From Clostridiaceae bacterium (GTDB taxonomy: Bacteria; Bacillota; Clostridia; Acetivibrionales; DUMC01), in assembly GCA_012840075.1 (NCBI GenBank), contig DUMC01000032.1, positions 1 to 64,000 on the forward strand: DNA of 64,000 nucleotides, in the 5' to 3' direction. This document shows, one piece after another, positions 56,139 to 64,000 of the stretch. A program made the translations under genes and the position numbers. The first letter of the stretch is position 1; the number at the start of each line of letters is the position of its first letter. Below the pieces are notes generated by a model, which saw only the letters and a program-made list of their open reading frames with translations, was not told where the DNA came from and ran no database searches.

Positions 56139-59100
56139 ATGCAAGAATTGGCGTTTAAGGATGGCTTTGCAAAAATATTATCTAAAGAGGCATTAGATGT
56201 TCAGGATATAAGAACCTTATTTTCCAATGTTAAAGTACAGGAGATCAATTTTTATAAAAAGTCAAAGAAAATGGAAGTTAAAATTATATCTGACAGATTA
56301 ATACCGGCGCAAACAATAGCAGAAATAGAAGAGAGGTTTGCGGGATATTTTTGTCTTGATTGCGTAGATATAAGAATAAAGTATAAAATTGACGAAGAAT
56401 TTGAGGAATTACTTTACTCTTACTGGGATGATGTAGTATTTTGTGTAGGAAGAAAACTTGCAACAAGCCGTGGACTACTCTCGGGTTGTGATTGGAGCCT
56501 ATTAGGAAATAAACTTACCGTTCATTTAAAAACGAAGGGTGCTAATATTCTTAATGCTCAAAGATGCGGAGAATACATTGAAGACATAATTGAAGATTTT
56601 TTTTCCAAAAAAGTCAGGGTGGAATTTATTGATTGTGTAATTGATGAAAACTATAACAATAAATACGTTGAAGAAAAAAAAGCACAAGAAGAAAAGATTT
56701 TGAAGAATGTCATTTACATGGCAGGTAATAGTGAAAAAAGAAAAAAGAAATCCCAAGAATCAGAAAAAGAAAGTGAAAATAATGTGATTCTTGGTAAAGA
56801 TTTTAAAGATGAAATATTGAAAATGAAAGACGTTAATCAAGATTCCGGAAAGATTGCAATAAAAGGTGAGATATTAAATGTTGATTCAAGAGAGATAAGA
56901 GGAGAAAAATACTTATTTATATTTGATATAACAGATAAAACAAATTCCTTCACTGTTAAATTTTTTATTAAAAAAGAAAAATACGAAGAAATTAAAGACA
57001 GAATCAAGCCGGGAATAACAGTAAAAGTCCGTGGGGAAACGGTATATGATAAATTTGCCGGAGAAGTAATCATAATGGCAACAGATATTGTCAAAAGAGA
57101 GAATCAAAATCAGCGAATTGATGCCGCACCGGAGAAAAGAATAGAGCTGCATTTACATACTCAAATGAGTTCCATGGACGGAGTAACTCCCGTGGAAGAG
57201 CTGGTCAAAAGAGCCGCCGAATGGGGTCATAAAGCTATTGCCGTAACGGACCACGGGGTGGTACAAGCTTATCCGGGAGCTTCCGAAGCATCTTCAAAAT
57301 ACAAGATTAAAATTATATACGGTGTTGAATGCTATTTAGTTGATGATACGAAAGATAAAAATTTTGATTTTACAAAAGCGAAATCTTACCATGCAATTAT
57401 ACTTGTAAAGAATACAACGGGATTGAAAAACCTTTATAAACTAATATCCCAATCCCATCTTAATTATTTTTATAAAAGACCCAGGATGACTAAGAGCATG
57501 ATAATGGAACACCGCGAAGGGCTAATATTAGGCACTGCATGTGAAGCAGGTGAATTATACACCGCTTTCTTAAATAATGCCGATGAAGATGAAATAATAA
57601 GAATTGCAAGTTTTTATGATTATTTGGAAATACAACCTTTGGATAATAACCAGTTTCTTGTAAATGAAGGGAAGGTTGAAAGTAGGGAAGCATTAATAGA
57701 AATTAATAAAAAGATAGTAGAATTGGGAGAAAGGATAAATAAACCTGTTGTTGCCACCTGTGATGTCCATTTTATGGATCCGGAAGATGAAATATTCAGA
57801 CGTATACTTATGGCAGGACAGGGTTATGATGATGCGGACAAGCAAGCACCGCTATATTTTAGAACAACAGATGAAATGCTGGAGGAGTTTTCTTATCTTG
57901 GGACTCAAAAAGCATATGAAGTTGTAGTTATAAATCCTAATAAGATCAACGATATGGTCGAGGATATTGCTCCTATTCCCGAAGGTACTTTTCCTCCCAA
58001 AATTGAAGGTGCTGAGGATGAGATTAAAAATATATCCTTACAGCAAGCAAAAGAATTATATGGAGATCCATTGCCTCAAATAGTTGAAGAGAGACTATGG
58101 AAGGAACTTGATTCAATAATTAAAAATGGATTCTCAGTTATGTATCTTATTGCGATGAAGCTGGTAAAAAAATCTTTAAGCGACGGTTATCTTGTAGGAT
58201 CAAGGGGATCCGTGGGATCTTCGTTTGTCGCTTATCTTACGGGTATAACTGAAGTGAATCCGTTGCAAGCTCATTACTTATGCAGAAAATGCAAATATTC
58301 GGAATTCATTACTGACGGAAGCGTTGACTGCGGGCTGGATTTAGAGGATAAAAACTGTCCTGTTTGCGGAGAAAAGCTTGGTAAAGGTGGTTATGACATA
58401 CCTTTTGAAACTTTTCTAGGTTTCAACGGCGATAAAGAACCTGATATTGACTTAAATTTCTCAGGTGAATATCAGCCAGTAGCGCATAAATATGTAGAAG
58501 AATTATTCGGTGAAGGGCATGTTTTTAGAGCCGGTACCATTGCATCGGTGGCTGAAAAAACTGCTTACGGATTTGTGAAAAAATATCTTGATGAAAGAAG
58601 CATTATTACAACAAATGCAGAACTAAACCGCTTGATAAAAGGATGTACAGGTGTGAAAAGAACCACCGGCCAGCATCCCGGAGGAGTTATGATTATTCCT
58701 CAGGACAAGGAGATATATGATTTTACGCCAATACAATATCCTGCCGATGATGTTGATGCCAGGAACATTACTACCCATTTTGACTATAACTTTCTGCATG
58801 GAAGTATATTAAAGCTTGATATATTAGGACATGATGACCCGACTACAATTAAAATGTTAGAGAACTTGACCGGTGTTAATGCCAGGGAAATTCCACTGGA
58901 TGATAAGGATACAATGGAAATATTTAGCAGTACAAAATCATTAGGAGTCACCCCGGAAGAAATAAACAGTGAAGTAGGAACTATAGGTATACCTGAGTTC
59001 GGTACAAAATTTGTAAGGCAAATGCTTGTTGAAACCAGACCCAAGACTATGTCTGAGCTTATAAAAATATCAGGTTTGTCCCATGGAACCGATGTATGGT

Positions 59101-59861
59101 TAAATAATGCTCAGGATTTGATAAGGAGCAATATCGCCACTCTTTCCGAGGTAATATGTACAAGGGACGACATTATGCTTTACCTCTTACATTCAGGGCT
59201 ACCTCCAATAACCGCTTTTAAAATAATGGAAGATGTAAGAAAGGGTAAAGGTCTAAAACCGGAGTACGTAGAAATAATGCGATCAAATAATGTGCCGGAA
59301 TGGTACATTGAATCCTGTAAAAAAATAAAGTATATGTTTCCGAAAGCTCACGCAGCAGCTTATGTAATGATGGCATTCAGGATAGCCTGGTTTAAAGTTC
59401 ATTATCCTCTGGAATTTTATGCTACTTATTTAACCGTAAAAGCCGATGAATTTGATGCTGACATTATGACTCAATCTCACGAAAAAATAAGGGAGAAAAT
59501 AAAGGAAATGGAAGAGACAGGCAACAATCTTTCACAAAAAGATAAAAACGTATTAACTATATTGGAAGTAATAAATGAAATGTATGCAAGGGGAATAAGA
59601 TTTCTTAAAACTGATCTTTATAAATCAGACGCAAAAATATTTCTTATTGAAAACGGAAGCATAAGACCACCGCTTAATGGTCTCCCAGGATTGGGAATTG
59701 CGGCAGCCCAAAGCATTGTAGAAGAAAGAAAAAAGAGAAAATTTTCTTCAGTAGAGGACCTGCGGCTCAGAACAAAAGTTGGTAAAAACGTTATTGATAT
59801 TTTAAGACAGCATAAATGCCTTGAAGGGTTACCGGAAAGTGACCAGATCAGCTTATTTTAA
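56139..59861 (+). CDS. polC: PolC-type replicative DNA polymerase III alpha, lacking the DnaQ-like exonuclease domain
   Basis: The main replicase of low-GC Gram-positives. It has 1240 residues, about 200 fewer than B. subtilis PolC. Domains: N-terminal domain (1-220), OB fold (about 235-325), PHP (about 335-550), polymerase core (about 600-1150) with CRKC...CPVC zinc knuckle, PDIDLNFSGEYQP and the (HhH)2 C-terminus ending DQISLF. In B. subtilis the 3'-5' exonuclease is inserted in PHP after YGMEANLVDD; here YGVECYLVDD (394-403) is followed within 15 residues by SYHAI, so the whole exonuclease is missing. The nine canonical PHP metal ligands are all present: H338, H340, D347, H372, E397, H418, C468, D542, H544. 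No exonuclease motif lies elsewhere in the protein. AAGGGG lies 8 nt before the ATG. Confidence 0.95.
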   Translation: MQELAFKDGFAKILSKEALDVQDIRTLFSNVKVQEINFYKKSKKMEVKIISDRLIPAQTIAEIEERFAGYFCLDCVDIRIKYKIDEEFEELLYSYWDDVVFCVGRKLATSRGLLSGCDWSLLGNKLTVHLKTKGANILNAQRCGEYIEDIIEDFFSKKVRVEFIDCVIDENYNNKYVEEKKAQEEKILKNVIYMAGNSEKRKKKSQESEKESENNVILGKDFKDEILKMKDVNQDSGKIAIKGEILNVDSREIRGEKYLFIFDITDKTNSFTVKFFIKKEKYEEIKDRIKPGITVKVRGETVYDKFAGEVIIMATDIVKRENQNQRIDAAPEKRIELHLHTQMSSMDGVTPVEELVKRAAEWGHKAIAVTDHGVVQAYPGASEASSKYKIKIIYGVECYLVDDTKDKNFDFTKAKSYHAIILVKNTTGLKNLYKLISQSHLNYFYKRPRMTKSMIMEHREGLILGTACEAGELYTAFLNNADEDEIIRIASFYDYLEIQPLDNNQFLVNEGKVESREALIEINKKIVELGERINKPVVATCDVHFMDPEDEIFRRILMAGQGYDDADKQAPLYFRTTDEMLEEFSYLGTQKAYEVVVINPNKINDMVEDIAPIPEGTFPPKIEGAEDEIKNISLQQAKELYGDPLPQIVEERLWKELDSIIKNGFSVMYLIAMKLVKKSLSDGYLVGSRGSVGSSFVAYLTGITEVNPLQAHYLCRKCKYSEFITDGSVDCGLDLEDKNCPVCGEKLGKGGYDIPFETFLGFNGDKEPDIDLNFSGEYQPVAHKYVEELFGEGHVFRAGTIASVAEKTAYGFVKKYLDERSIITTNAELNRLIKGCTGVKRTTGQHPGGVMIIPQDKEIYDFTPIQYPADDVDARNITTHFDYNFLHGSILKLDILGHDDPTTIKMLENLTGVNAREIPLDDKDTMEIFSSTKSLGVTPEEINSEVGTIGIPEFGTKFVRQMLVETRPKTMSELIKISGLSHGTDVWLNNAQDLIRSNIATLSEVICTRDDIMLYLLHSGLPPITAFKIMEDVRKGKGLKPEYVEIMRSNNVPEWYIESCKKIKYMFPKAHAAAYVMMAFRIAWFKVHYPLEFYATYLTVKADEFDADIMTQSHEKIREKIKEMEETGNNLSQKDKNVLTILEVINEMYARGIRFLKTDLYKSDAKIFLIENGSIRPPLNGLPGLGIAAAQSIVEERKKRKFSSVEDLRLRTKVGKNVIDILRQHKCLEGLPESDQISLF

Positions 59862-59917
59862 AATTTTGTTGGTTTACAAAAAAATCTAAAAATATTACAA
59901 AAATATTAATAATTTAT

Positions 59918-59946
59918 TTGCTTATTTCAAAAAATAGTGTTATAAT
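59918..59946 (+). promoter_or_regulatory. Predicted promoter of the rimP-nusA-infB operon
   Basis: TTGCTT (59918-59923) and TATAAT (59941-59946) with a 17-nt spacer. The -35 box and spacing equal those of the rpsB promoter at 46113. Confidence 0.8.
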
Positions 59947-60098
59947 ATACTTGGTATTTACTCAAAAGCTAATATTATTTACAAAACGCTAAAAATACAA
60001 GAGCTACTTCAAATTTTTTCGTTTAGGAAGAAGTTTTAGATGCTATATAGCTAAGCGTTTGACAAACATTAAAAGCAAAATCTTTGATGAATGATGGT

Positions 60099-60187
60099 AA
60101 AGAGTGGGAAAGTCCCACTCTTTCGCATTATAATAAGCTCATTGAAAGGTGTCTTGTTCTTGTAAAGAAAAGCAAAAGACACCTTTT
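60099..60187 (+). promoter_or_regulatory. Structured leader of the rimP-nusA operon
   Basis: Two stems lie between promoter and rimP. AAAGAGTGGG (60099-60108) pairs perfectly with CCCACTCTTT (60114-60123), loop AAAGT. AAAGGTGTCTT (60145-60155) pairs with AAGACACCTTT (60176-60186). The second is followed by only one T then ACAAC, so it would be at best a weak terminator. Feedback by NusA or another product is possible (inference). Confidence 0.6.
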
Positions 60188-60215
60188 ACAACGTATTGAA
60201 AATGGAGGAAATTGT

Positions 60216-60680
60216 ATGTCGAAAAAAAAGATTGAAAATCAGGTTGAAGAGCTTGTATTACCGATACTCGAAGAAAGAGCTTTTGATTTGGTTGATGTAG
60301 AATTCGTTAAAGAAGGCAGGAATTGGTACCTGAGAGTGTATATAGATAAACCAGGCGGGATAAACATTGATGATTGTGAAGAAGTAAGTATAAGACTCAG
60401 TGAAGAACTGGATAGGGAGGATCCTATAAAACACAGCTATATTTTGGAAGTTTCGTCTCCTGGCTTAGATAGACCTTTAAAAAGGGATAAAGATTTTGAA
60501 AGATACAAAGGAGAGTTAGTTGAAGTAAAGCTTTTTAAAGCTATAGACGGTAAAAAGGTTTTTGAAGGAGAATTGTTAGGATTAATAGACAACAGGATCA
60601 CAATAAAGCAAAGCAATGATCAAATATTATCTTTTAATAAAGAAGAGGTAGCTACTACAAAAAGGATTATTAAGTTTTAA
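60216..60680 (+). CDS. rimP: Ribosome maturation factor RimP
   Basis: A 154-residue 30S assembly factor. N-terminal domain: LVLPILEERAFDLVDVEFVKEGRNWYLRVYIDKPGGI; then DDCEEVSIRLSEELD and SHIYILEVSSPGLDRPLKRDKDF-like signature (SPGLDRPL); and a C-terminal SH3-like domain. GGAGG (60204-60208) is 7 nt before the ATG at 60216; the frame is open upstream to 60084 through the leader hairpins, which is not translated by this reading. Confidence 0.95.
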   Translation: MSKKKIENQVEELVLPILEERAFDLVDVEFVKEGRNWYLRVYIDKPGGINIDDCEEVSIRLSEELDREDPIKHSYILEVSSPGLDRPLKRDKDFERYKGELVEVKLFKAIDGKKVFEGELLGLIDNRITIKQSNDQILSFNKEEVATTKRIIKF

Positions 60681-60703
60681 ACTCAAGGAGGTTGTTGTCA
60701 AGG

Positions 60704-61804
60704 ATGAGTGCGGAATTAATCCATGCTTTAGAGCAGTTGGAAAAGGAAAAGGGTATAAATAAGGAATTGTTGATAGATGCGATTGAAGCAGCTTTATTGT
60801 CTGCTTATAAAAAGAACTTTGGTACAGGGCAAAATGTCAGAATAAATATAGATCACGATACTGGAGAGGTTAAAGTATTTGCACTTAAGAAGGTTACTGC
60901 CGTTCCTCAAAACGAGAAGACGGAAATTTCCGTAGAATCTGCAAGAAAAATAAATGTCAGAGCCCAGGAGAATGATGTTATAGAGGTGGAAGTAACACCG
61001 AGAAAATTTGGAAGAATTGCTGCTCAAGCTGCAAAACAGGTAGTTGTTCAAAGAATTAAGGAAGCAGAAAGAAAATTGATATACGAAGAGTTTTACAATA
61101 AGGAAGGCGATATAGTAAGCGGTTTGGTTCAAAGATATGACAAAAAGAATGTCATAATCGACCTGGGAAAAACGGAAGCAATATTGCTGCCTACTGAACA
61201 GATTCCCGGCGAGGAATACAATTTTAACGACAGAATAAAAGTCTACGTGGTTGAAGTCAAGAAAACTACCAAAGGACCTCAAATATTTGTATCAAGAACT
61301 CATCCTGGACTTGTAAAGAGGTTGTTTGAACTGGAGGTTCCGGAAATTCACGATGGTATAGTTGAAATAAAGGCAATTTCAAGAGAGCCGGGTTCCAGAA
61401 CCAAAATTGCTGTTTTTTCGAGGGATGAAAATGTTGATCCTGTTGGAGCATGCGTCGGTCATAAAGGAACAAGGGTGCAAGCAGTAGTAGACGAGCTCAG
61501 AGGTGAAAAAATAGATATAATAAAGTGGAGTATAAATCCTGCTGAATTTATATCAAGCAGTTTAAGTCCGGCTAAAGTGTTAAGGGTTGACATAAATGAA
61601 GAAGAAAAAAGTGCAAGGGTTATAGTTCCCGATTATCAGTTATCCCTTGCAATTGGGAAAGAAGGTCAGAATGCCAGGTTGGCTGCGAAGTTAACAGGTT
61701 GGAAAATTGACATAAAAAGTGAATCACAGTTAAGATCAGAAATAGAAAACCAGTTTTTTAGTACCGGCATAAATAACAATTATGATCAAGGACTTAATGT
61801 ATAG
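60704..61804 (+). CDS. nusA: Transcription termination/antitermination factor NusA
   Basis: A 366-residue RNA polymerase-binding protein. N-terminal domain (ELIHALEQLEKEKGINKELL), S1 domain (GDIVSGLVQRYDKKNVIIDLGKTEAILLP), KH1 (GACVGHKGTRVQAVVDELRGEKIDI) and KH2 (LAIGKEGQNARLAAKLTGWKIDI). It lacks the C-terminal acidic repeats of E. coli, as is usual in Firmicutes. AAGGAGG at 60685-60691 is 12 nt from the ATG at 60704; a TTG at 60695 is an alternative start three residues earlier. Confidence 0.96.
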   Translation: MSAELIHALEQLEKEKGINKELLIDAIEAALLSAYKKNFGTGQNVRINIDHDTGEVKVFALKKVTAVPQNEKTEISVESARKINVRAQENDVIEVEVTPRKFGRIAAQAAKQVVVQRIKEAERKLIYEEFYNKEGDIVSGLVQRYDKKNVIIDLGKTEAILLPTEQIPGEEYNFNDRIKVYVVEVKKTTKGPQIFVSRTHPGLVKRLFELEVPEIHDGIVEIKAISREPGSRTKIAVFSRDENVDPVGACVGHKGTRVQAVVDELRGEKIDIIKWSINPAEFISSSLSPAKVLRVDINEEEKSARVIVPDYQLSLAIGKEGQNARLAAKLTGWKIDIKSESQLRSEIENQFFSTGINNNYDQGLNV

Positions 61805-61870
61805 CCTGCAGAGTGAAGAACAATTAAGAAAAGAAAGAAAATATGCACGTTTATGATATGGAGGTTTAGT

Positions 61871-62146
61871 ATGAAACAGAAAAAAGTGCCAATGCGTATG
61901 TGTATTGGTTGTAAAACCGTAAAACCTAAGAAGGAATTAATAAGGGTGGTAAAAAATAAGGAAAATGAAATTTTTATAGATTTTACAGGAAAGAAAAACG
62001 GCAGAGGTGCTTATTTTTGCAATAACATCAATTGTTTGGAAAACGCAATTAAATCAAAAAGGTTAGAAAAAGCTTTTGGAGCTGTTGTCAACCCTGAAAT
62101 ATATGATTTATTAAGAAAACAAATGGAGGAGAATAATGAACTCTAG
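61871..62146 (+). CDS. rnpM: RNase P modulator RnpM (YlxR, DUF448)
   Basis: A 91-residue protein with the YlxR signature: VPMRMCIGCKTVKPKKELIRVV, then FTGKKNGRGAYFCNNINCLENAIKSKRLEKAF. Recent work in B. subtilis names it RnpM and shows that it binds RNase P RNA. GGAGG is 6 nt before the ATG at 61871. It overlaps ylxQ by 11 nt, in the standard nusA-ylxR-ylxQ-infB order. Confidence 0.93.
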   Translation: MKQKKVPMRMCIGCKTVKPKKELIRVVKNKENEIFIDFTGKKNGRGAYFCNNINCLENAIKSKRLEKAFGAVVNPEIYDLLRKQMEENNEL

Positions 62147-62462
62147 AATATATGGTTTAATAGGATTGGCAACAAAAGCTGGTAAAACAGTGTCCGGAGA
62201 GGAAAGCTGTGAAAAAGCTTTAAAAAGGGGTAATGTCAAACTGGTATTGGTAGCTCAGGATGCTTCTGATAATACAAAAAAACATTTTACAAACATGTGT
62301 AAGTACAGGGGAGTTGATATAAGGATATTTGGGGAAAAGAATTTGTTAGGTAAGTATACCGGCAAAGTTATGAGAGCTGTTGTAGGAATTCTGGATGAGA
62401 ATTTCTCTAAGCAACTCATAAAACTAATAGATAACCAAAATTCAGGAACTGGGGGTGTTTAA
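62136..62462 (+). CDS. ylxQ: Ribosomal L7Ae-like K-turn RNA-binding protein YlxQ
   Basis: A 108-residue L7Ae/L30e-fold protein. IGLATKAGKTVSGEESCEKALKRGNVKLVLVAQDASDNTKKHF is the L7Ae-like RNA-binding part. Members bind kink-turn RNAs; the role in the nusA-infB operon is not settled. GGAGG lies within the end of rnpM, 6 nt before the ATG. Its stop is 3 nt before infB. Confidence 0.92.
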   Translation: MNSRIYGLIGLATKAGKTVSGEESCEKALKRGNVKLVLVAQDASDNTKKHFTNMCKYRGVDIRIFGEKNLLGKYTGKVMRAVVGILDENFSKQLIKLIDNQNSGTGGV

Positions 62463-62465
62463 ACT

Positions 62466-64000
62466 TTGGAAAAGGTTAGAATATATGAACTTGCTAAAGA
62501 ATTGAATACTACAAGTAAAAGACTGATAGAAAAACTAGCAGAAATTGATATAAATGTTAAAAATCATATGAGTTATTTGGAAGGACATGAAATTGAAGCA
62601 CTATATAAGCATATAGGTGTAATTTCCCATAGTGGAGAAAAGAAAGGTGACGAGCAAAAAAACGTCTCCTCCTTTACACCCCAAACTAGAACTGACCAAA
62701 AACGAAATGAGAAAAAAGATGTACCAAGAATAATAAGGACAACTGAGATTAGCCATACATCATCGGGTGACGGGCAAAAAGATAATGTTGAAACATTAAA
62801 AAGAAGCGATAATAAATATAAAGATACTGATAAAAAGAAAAATAGCGGTCATCAAGGTTCTAAAAGTAAAAATGATTATAAATCCGGCAAAAAATATGGC
62901 GGAATTAAAGTGAATGTTGCTAGTTCCGGTTTACGGGCCGGTTTAGTTAGGGAAACTGATACAATGATACACCAACTTTTGACTAAAAAGTTAAATACTG
63001 ATAAGAAAGATAAAGATATAAAGCAAAGTCATGATAAAGATGGTAAGGATTTATCGGGCAGCAAAGAAGGTCAAGCTTCTACACAAACTACCACACAAAC
63101 GACTGCACAAGCTATCGGAGCAGAAGTAAAAACTGAAGCAAAAACAAATGTCCCATCCGTACAAAAACAAGACACTAAAGCTGAGGTTAAAAGCAAGGAA
63201 AAGCAAGATAAAATAGAGGTAAAAACTAAAAAAGAAACTCCGGTTAAAGAAGGCAAAACTGAAGCTAAAGCTGAAGTTAAGGCGGAAGTAAAAGCAGAAA
63301 TAAAAGCAAAAGAAGAAATGAAATCTGAAACCAAAACTGAAGTTAGAGACGAAATAAAAGGAGAAATAAAGAGTAAAGATGAAACAAGAGCTGAAAGCAA
63401 GCCTGCAGAAAAAACAAAACATGAAGTTGAAGTAAAAAGTATAAAGACAGATGAGTCTAAAGAAAGTAAAGTAAGTGGAGTAAAATCTGAAGAAAGCGTC
63501 AAAACACAGGAAACAGAAACTTTAGTTAAGCAGGATGATGCTAAATCCGTTACCGTCAGTGATGCTGAAAATGTGCCGAAGGTTGATAAGAGCAAAGCTA
63601 AACAAGATGATAAAAGTATTAGTTACCAAGATAACATTGTACAGACTTCAGGTTCTAAGAAAAGATCGGGATATAACAGAAATAAAAACTTCGTAAGCGA
63701 GAAAAAGAACGTAAAAACCATTTTGATGGCTGACATTGAAGAAGAAGAGCGTCTGGAAGGAAAACGCGATTATCAAAGCAAAGATTTTGATAAAAGCATT
63801 AAACGCGAGCAGAAGAGGGATGTATCAAAATCAAAGAGTTCTTCTATTAAAAGAAAGAAATTCAGACCTCATAATATAAATTTAGATTCAAGTATTGGTG
63901 TTTCTAAAATTCTGCAAGAAGATGAACTGTTTATTGATGATCTGTTGGAAAATACAAAAAATGTATCTAAGAAAGCGAAAAAATCATCAAAAACGAAAAA
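62466..64000 (+). CDS. infB: Translation initiation factor IF-2, N-terminal part (runs off the window)
   Basis: The frame is open from a TTG at 62466 to the window end (511 complete codons), so the gene is cut by the window border. The first about 50 residues are the IF2 N-terminal fold (VRIYELAKELNTTSKRLIEKLAEIDINVKNHMSYLE). The rest is a long, low-complexity linker rich in Lys, Glu, Thr, Ser and Asp (about 63000-63600), including a run of KAEVKAE-like repeats. The GTPase core has not yet begun by 64000, so the linker is longer than in many IF-2 proteins. GGGGGTG lies upstream. Last gene of the rimP-nusA-rnpM-ylxQ-infB operon seen here. Confidence 0.93.
   Translation, partial: MEKVRIYELAKELNTTSKRLIEKLAEIDINVKNHMSYLEGHEIEALYKHIGVISHSGEKKGDEQKNVSSFTPQTRTDQKRNEKKDVPRIIRTTEISHTSSGDGQKDNVETLKRSDNKYKDTDKKKNSGHQGSKSKNDYKSGKKYGGIKVNVASSGLRAGLVRETDTMIHQLLTKKLNTDKKDKDIKQSHDKDGKDLSGSKEGQASTQTTTQTTAQAIGAEVKTEAKTNVPSVQKQDTKAEVKSKEKQDKIEVKTKKETPVKEGKTEAKAEVKAEVKAEIKAKEEMKSETKTEVRDEIKGEIKSKDETRAESKPAEKTKHEVEVKSIKTDESKESKVSGVKSEESVKTQETETLVKQDDAKSVTVSDAENVPKVDKSKAKQDDKSISYQDNIVQTSGSKKRSGYNRNKNFVSEKKNVKTILMADIEEEERLEGKRDYQSKDFDKSIKREQKRDVSKSKSSSIKRKKFRPHNINLDSSIGVSKILQEDELFIDDLLENTKNVSKKAKKSSKTK

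Noticed and set aside
60794-61282. A 162-codon minus-strand frame within nusA
   Set aside because: It is antisense to a well-supported gene and has no recognisable domain.
63051-63595. Two long minus-strand frames (123 and 174 codons) rich in Phe or Ser
   Set aside because: They are antisense to the Lys/Glu-rich infB linker; biased codons of that linker leave the other strand open. No ribosome site or family match.

Overview
This window reads as a chromosome segment of a low-GC, spore-forming anaerobic clostridium. The best guess, by gene content and order only, is a relative of the cellulolytic Acetivibrio/Ruminiclostridium group. Supporting signs are AT-rich intergenic DNA, Shine-Dalgarno sites of the GGAGG type, frequent TTG and GTG starts, a T-box leader, an intact sigK with ytvI, PolC, SepF/DivIVA, B12-dependent ribonucleotide reductase, a membrane pyrophosphatase and a giant GT84/GH94 glucan synthase. 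Most of the window is core genome; the accessory-looking parts are about 5.0-5.9 kb and 19.3-22.0 kb.

Layout. 0-0.3 kb: end of an rRNA operon (5S rRNA, tRNA-Asn) closed by a long hairpin. 0.7-10.3 kb: secreted DUF4015 protein (minus), nrdJ behind a tandem NrdR-box pair, a decayed uroporphyrinogen-decarboxylase-like gene, yhaM, an AEC transporter and hppA (minus). 10.6-19.2 kb: one 2874-residue cyclic beta-1,2-glucan synthase-like gene. 19.3-22.0 kb: accessory stretch with gene remnants, a GNAT acetyltransferase, a zinc-dependent phospholipase C-like protein and an unassigned structured-RNA candidate. 22.0-31.3 kb: a PLP lyase-like gene, then the division cluster (HlyD-like adaptor, yggS, sepF, yggT, divIVA) leading to a T-box-controlled type 2 ileS. 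31.7-37 kb: aroB, mtnP (minus), a DksA-like zinc-finger gene and mutS2. 37.2-44 kb: typA, mltG, trmR, trhP and a class B PBP, facing sigK and ytvI (minus). 46-52.7 kb: rpsB, tsf, pyrH, frr, a PASTA mini-protein, uppS, cdsA, dxr. 52.7-59.9 kb: rseP, ispG, a GT2 glycosyltransferase, polC. 60-64 kb: rimP, nusA, rnpM (ylxR), ylxQ and infB, which runs off the window end.

The genes fall into familiar functional groups: translation, isoprenoid and lipid-carrier synthesis (uppS, cdsA, dxr, ispG), cell division and wall (sepF, divIVA, mltG, PBP), wobble-uridine modification (trmR, trhP) and sporulation (sigK, ytvI).

The most interesting observation is polC. It lacks the DnaQ-like 3'-5' exonuclease domain that interrupts the PHP domain in the B. 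subtilis enzyme, yet its PHP domain keeps all nine canonical metal ligands, including an Asp that B. subtilis PolC has lost. This suggests PHP-based proofreading. Other points are a perfect 30-bp palindrome overlapping a stop codon, two related GGGGAC-type palindromes, a multi-stem RNA candidate at about 21.73-21.86 kb, NrdR boxes 32 bp apart over the nrdJ promoter, and a TAAA motif repeated about every 10 bp behind ileS. All calls come from reading the sequence; no database search was run.
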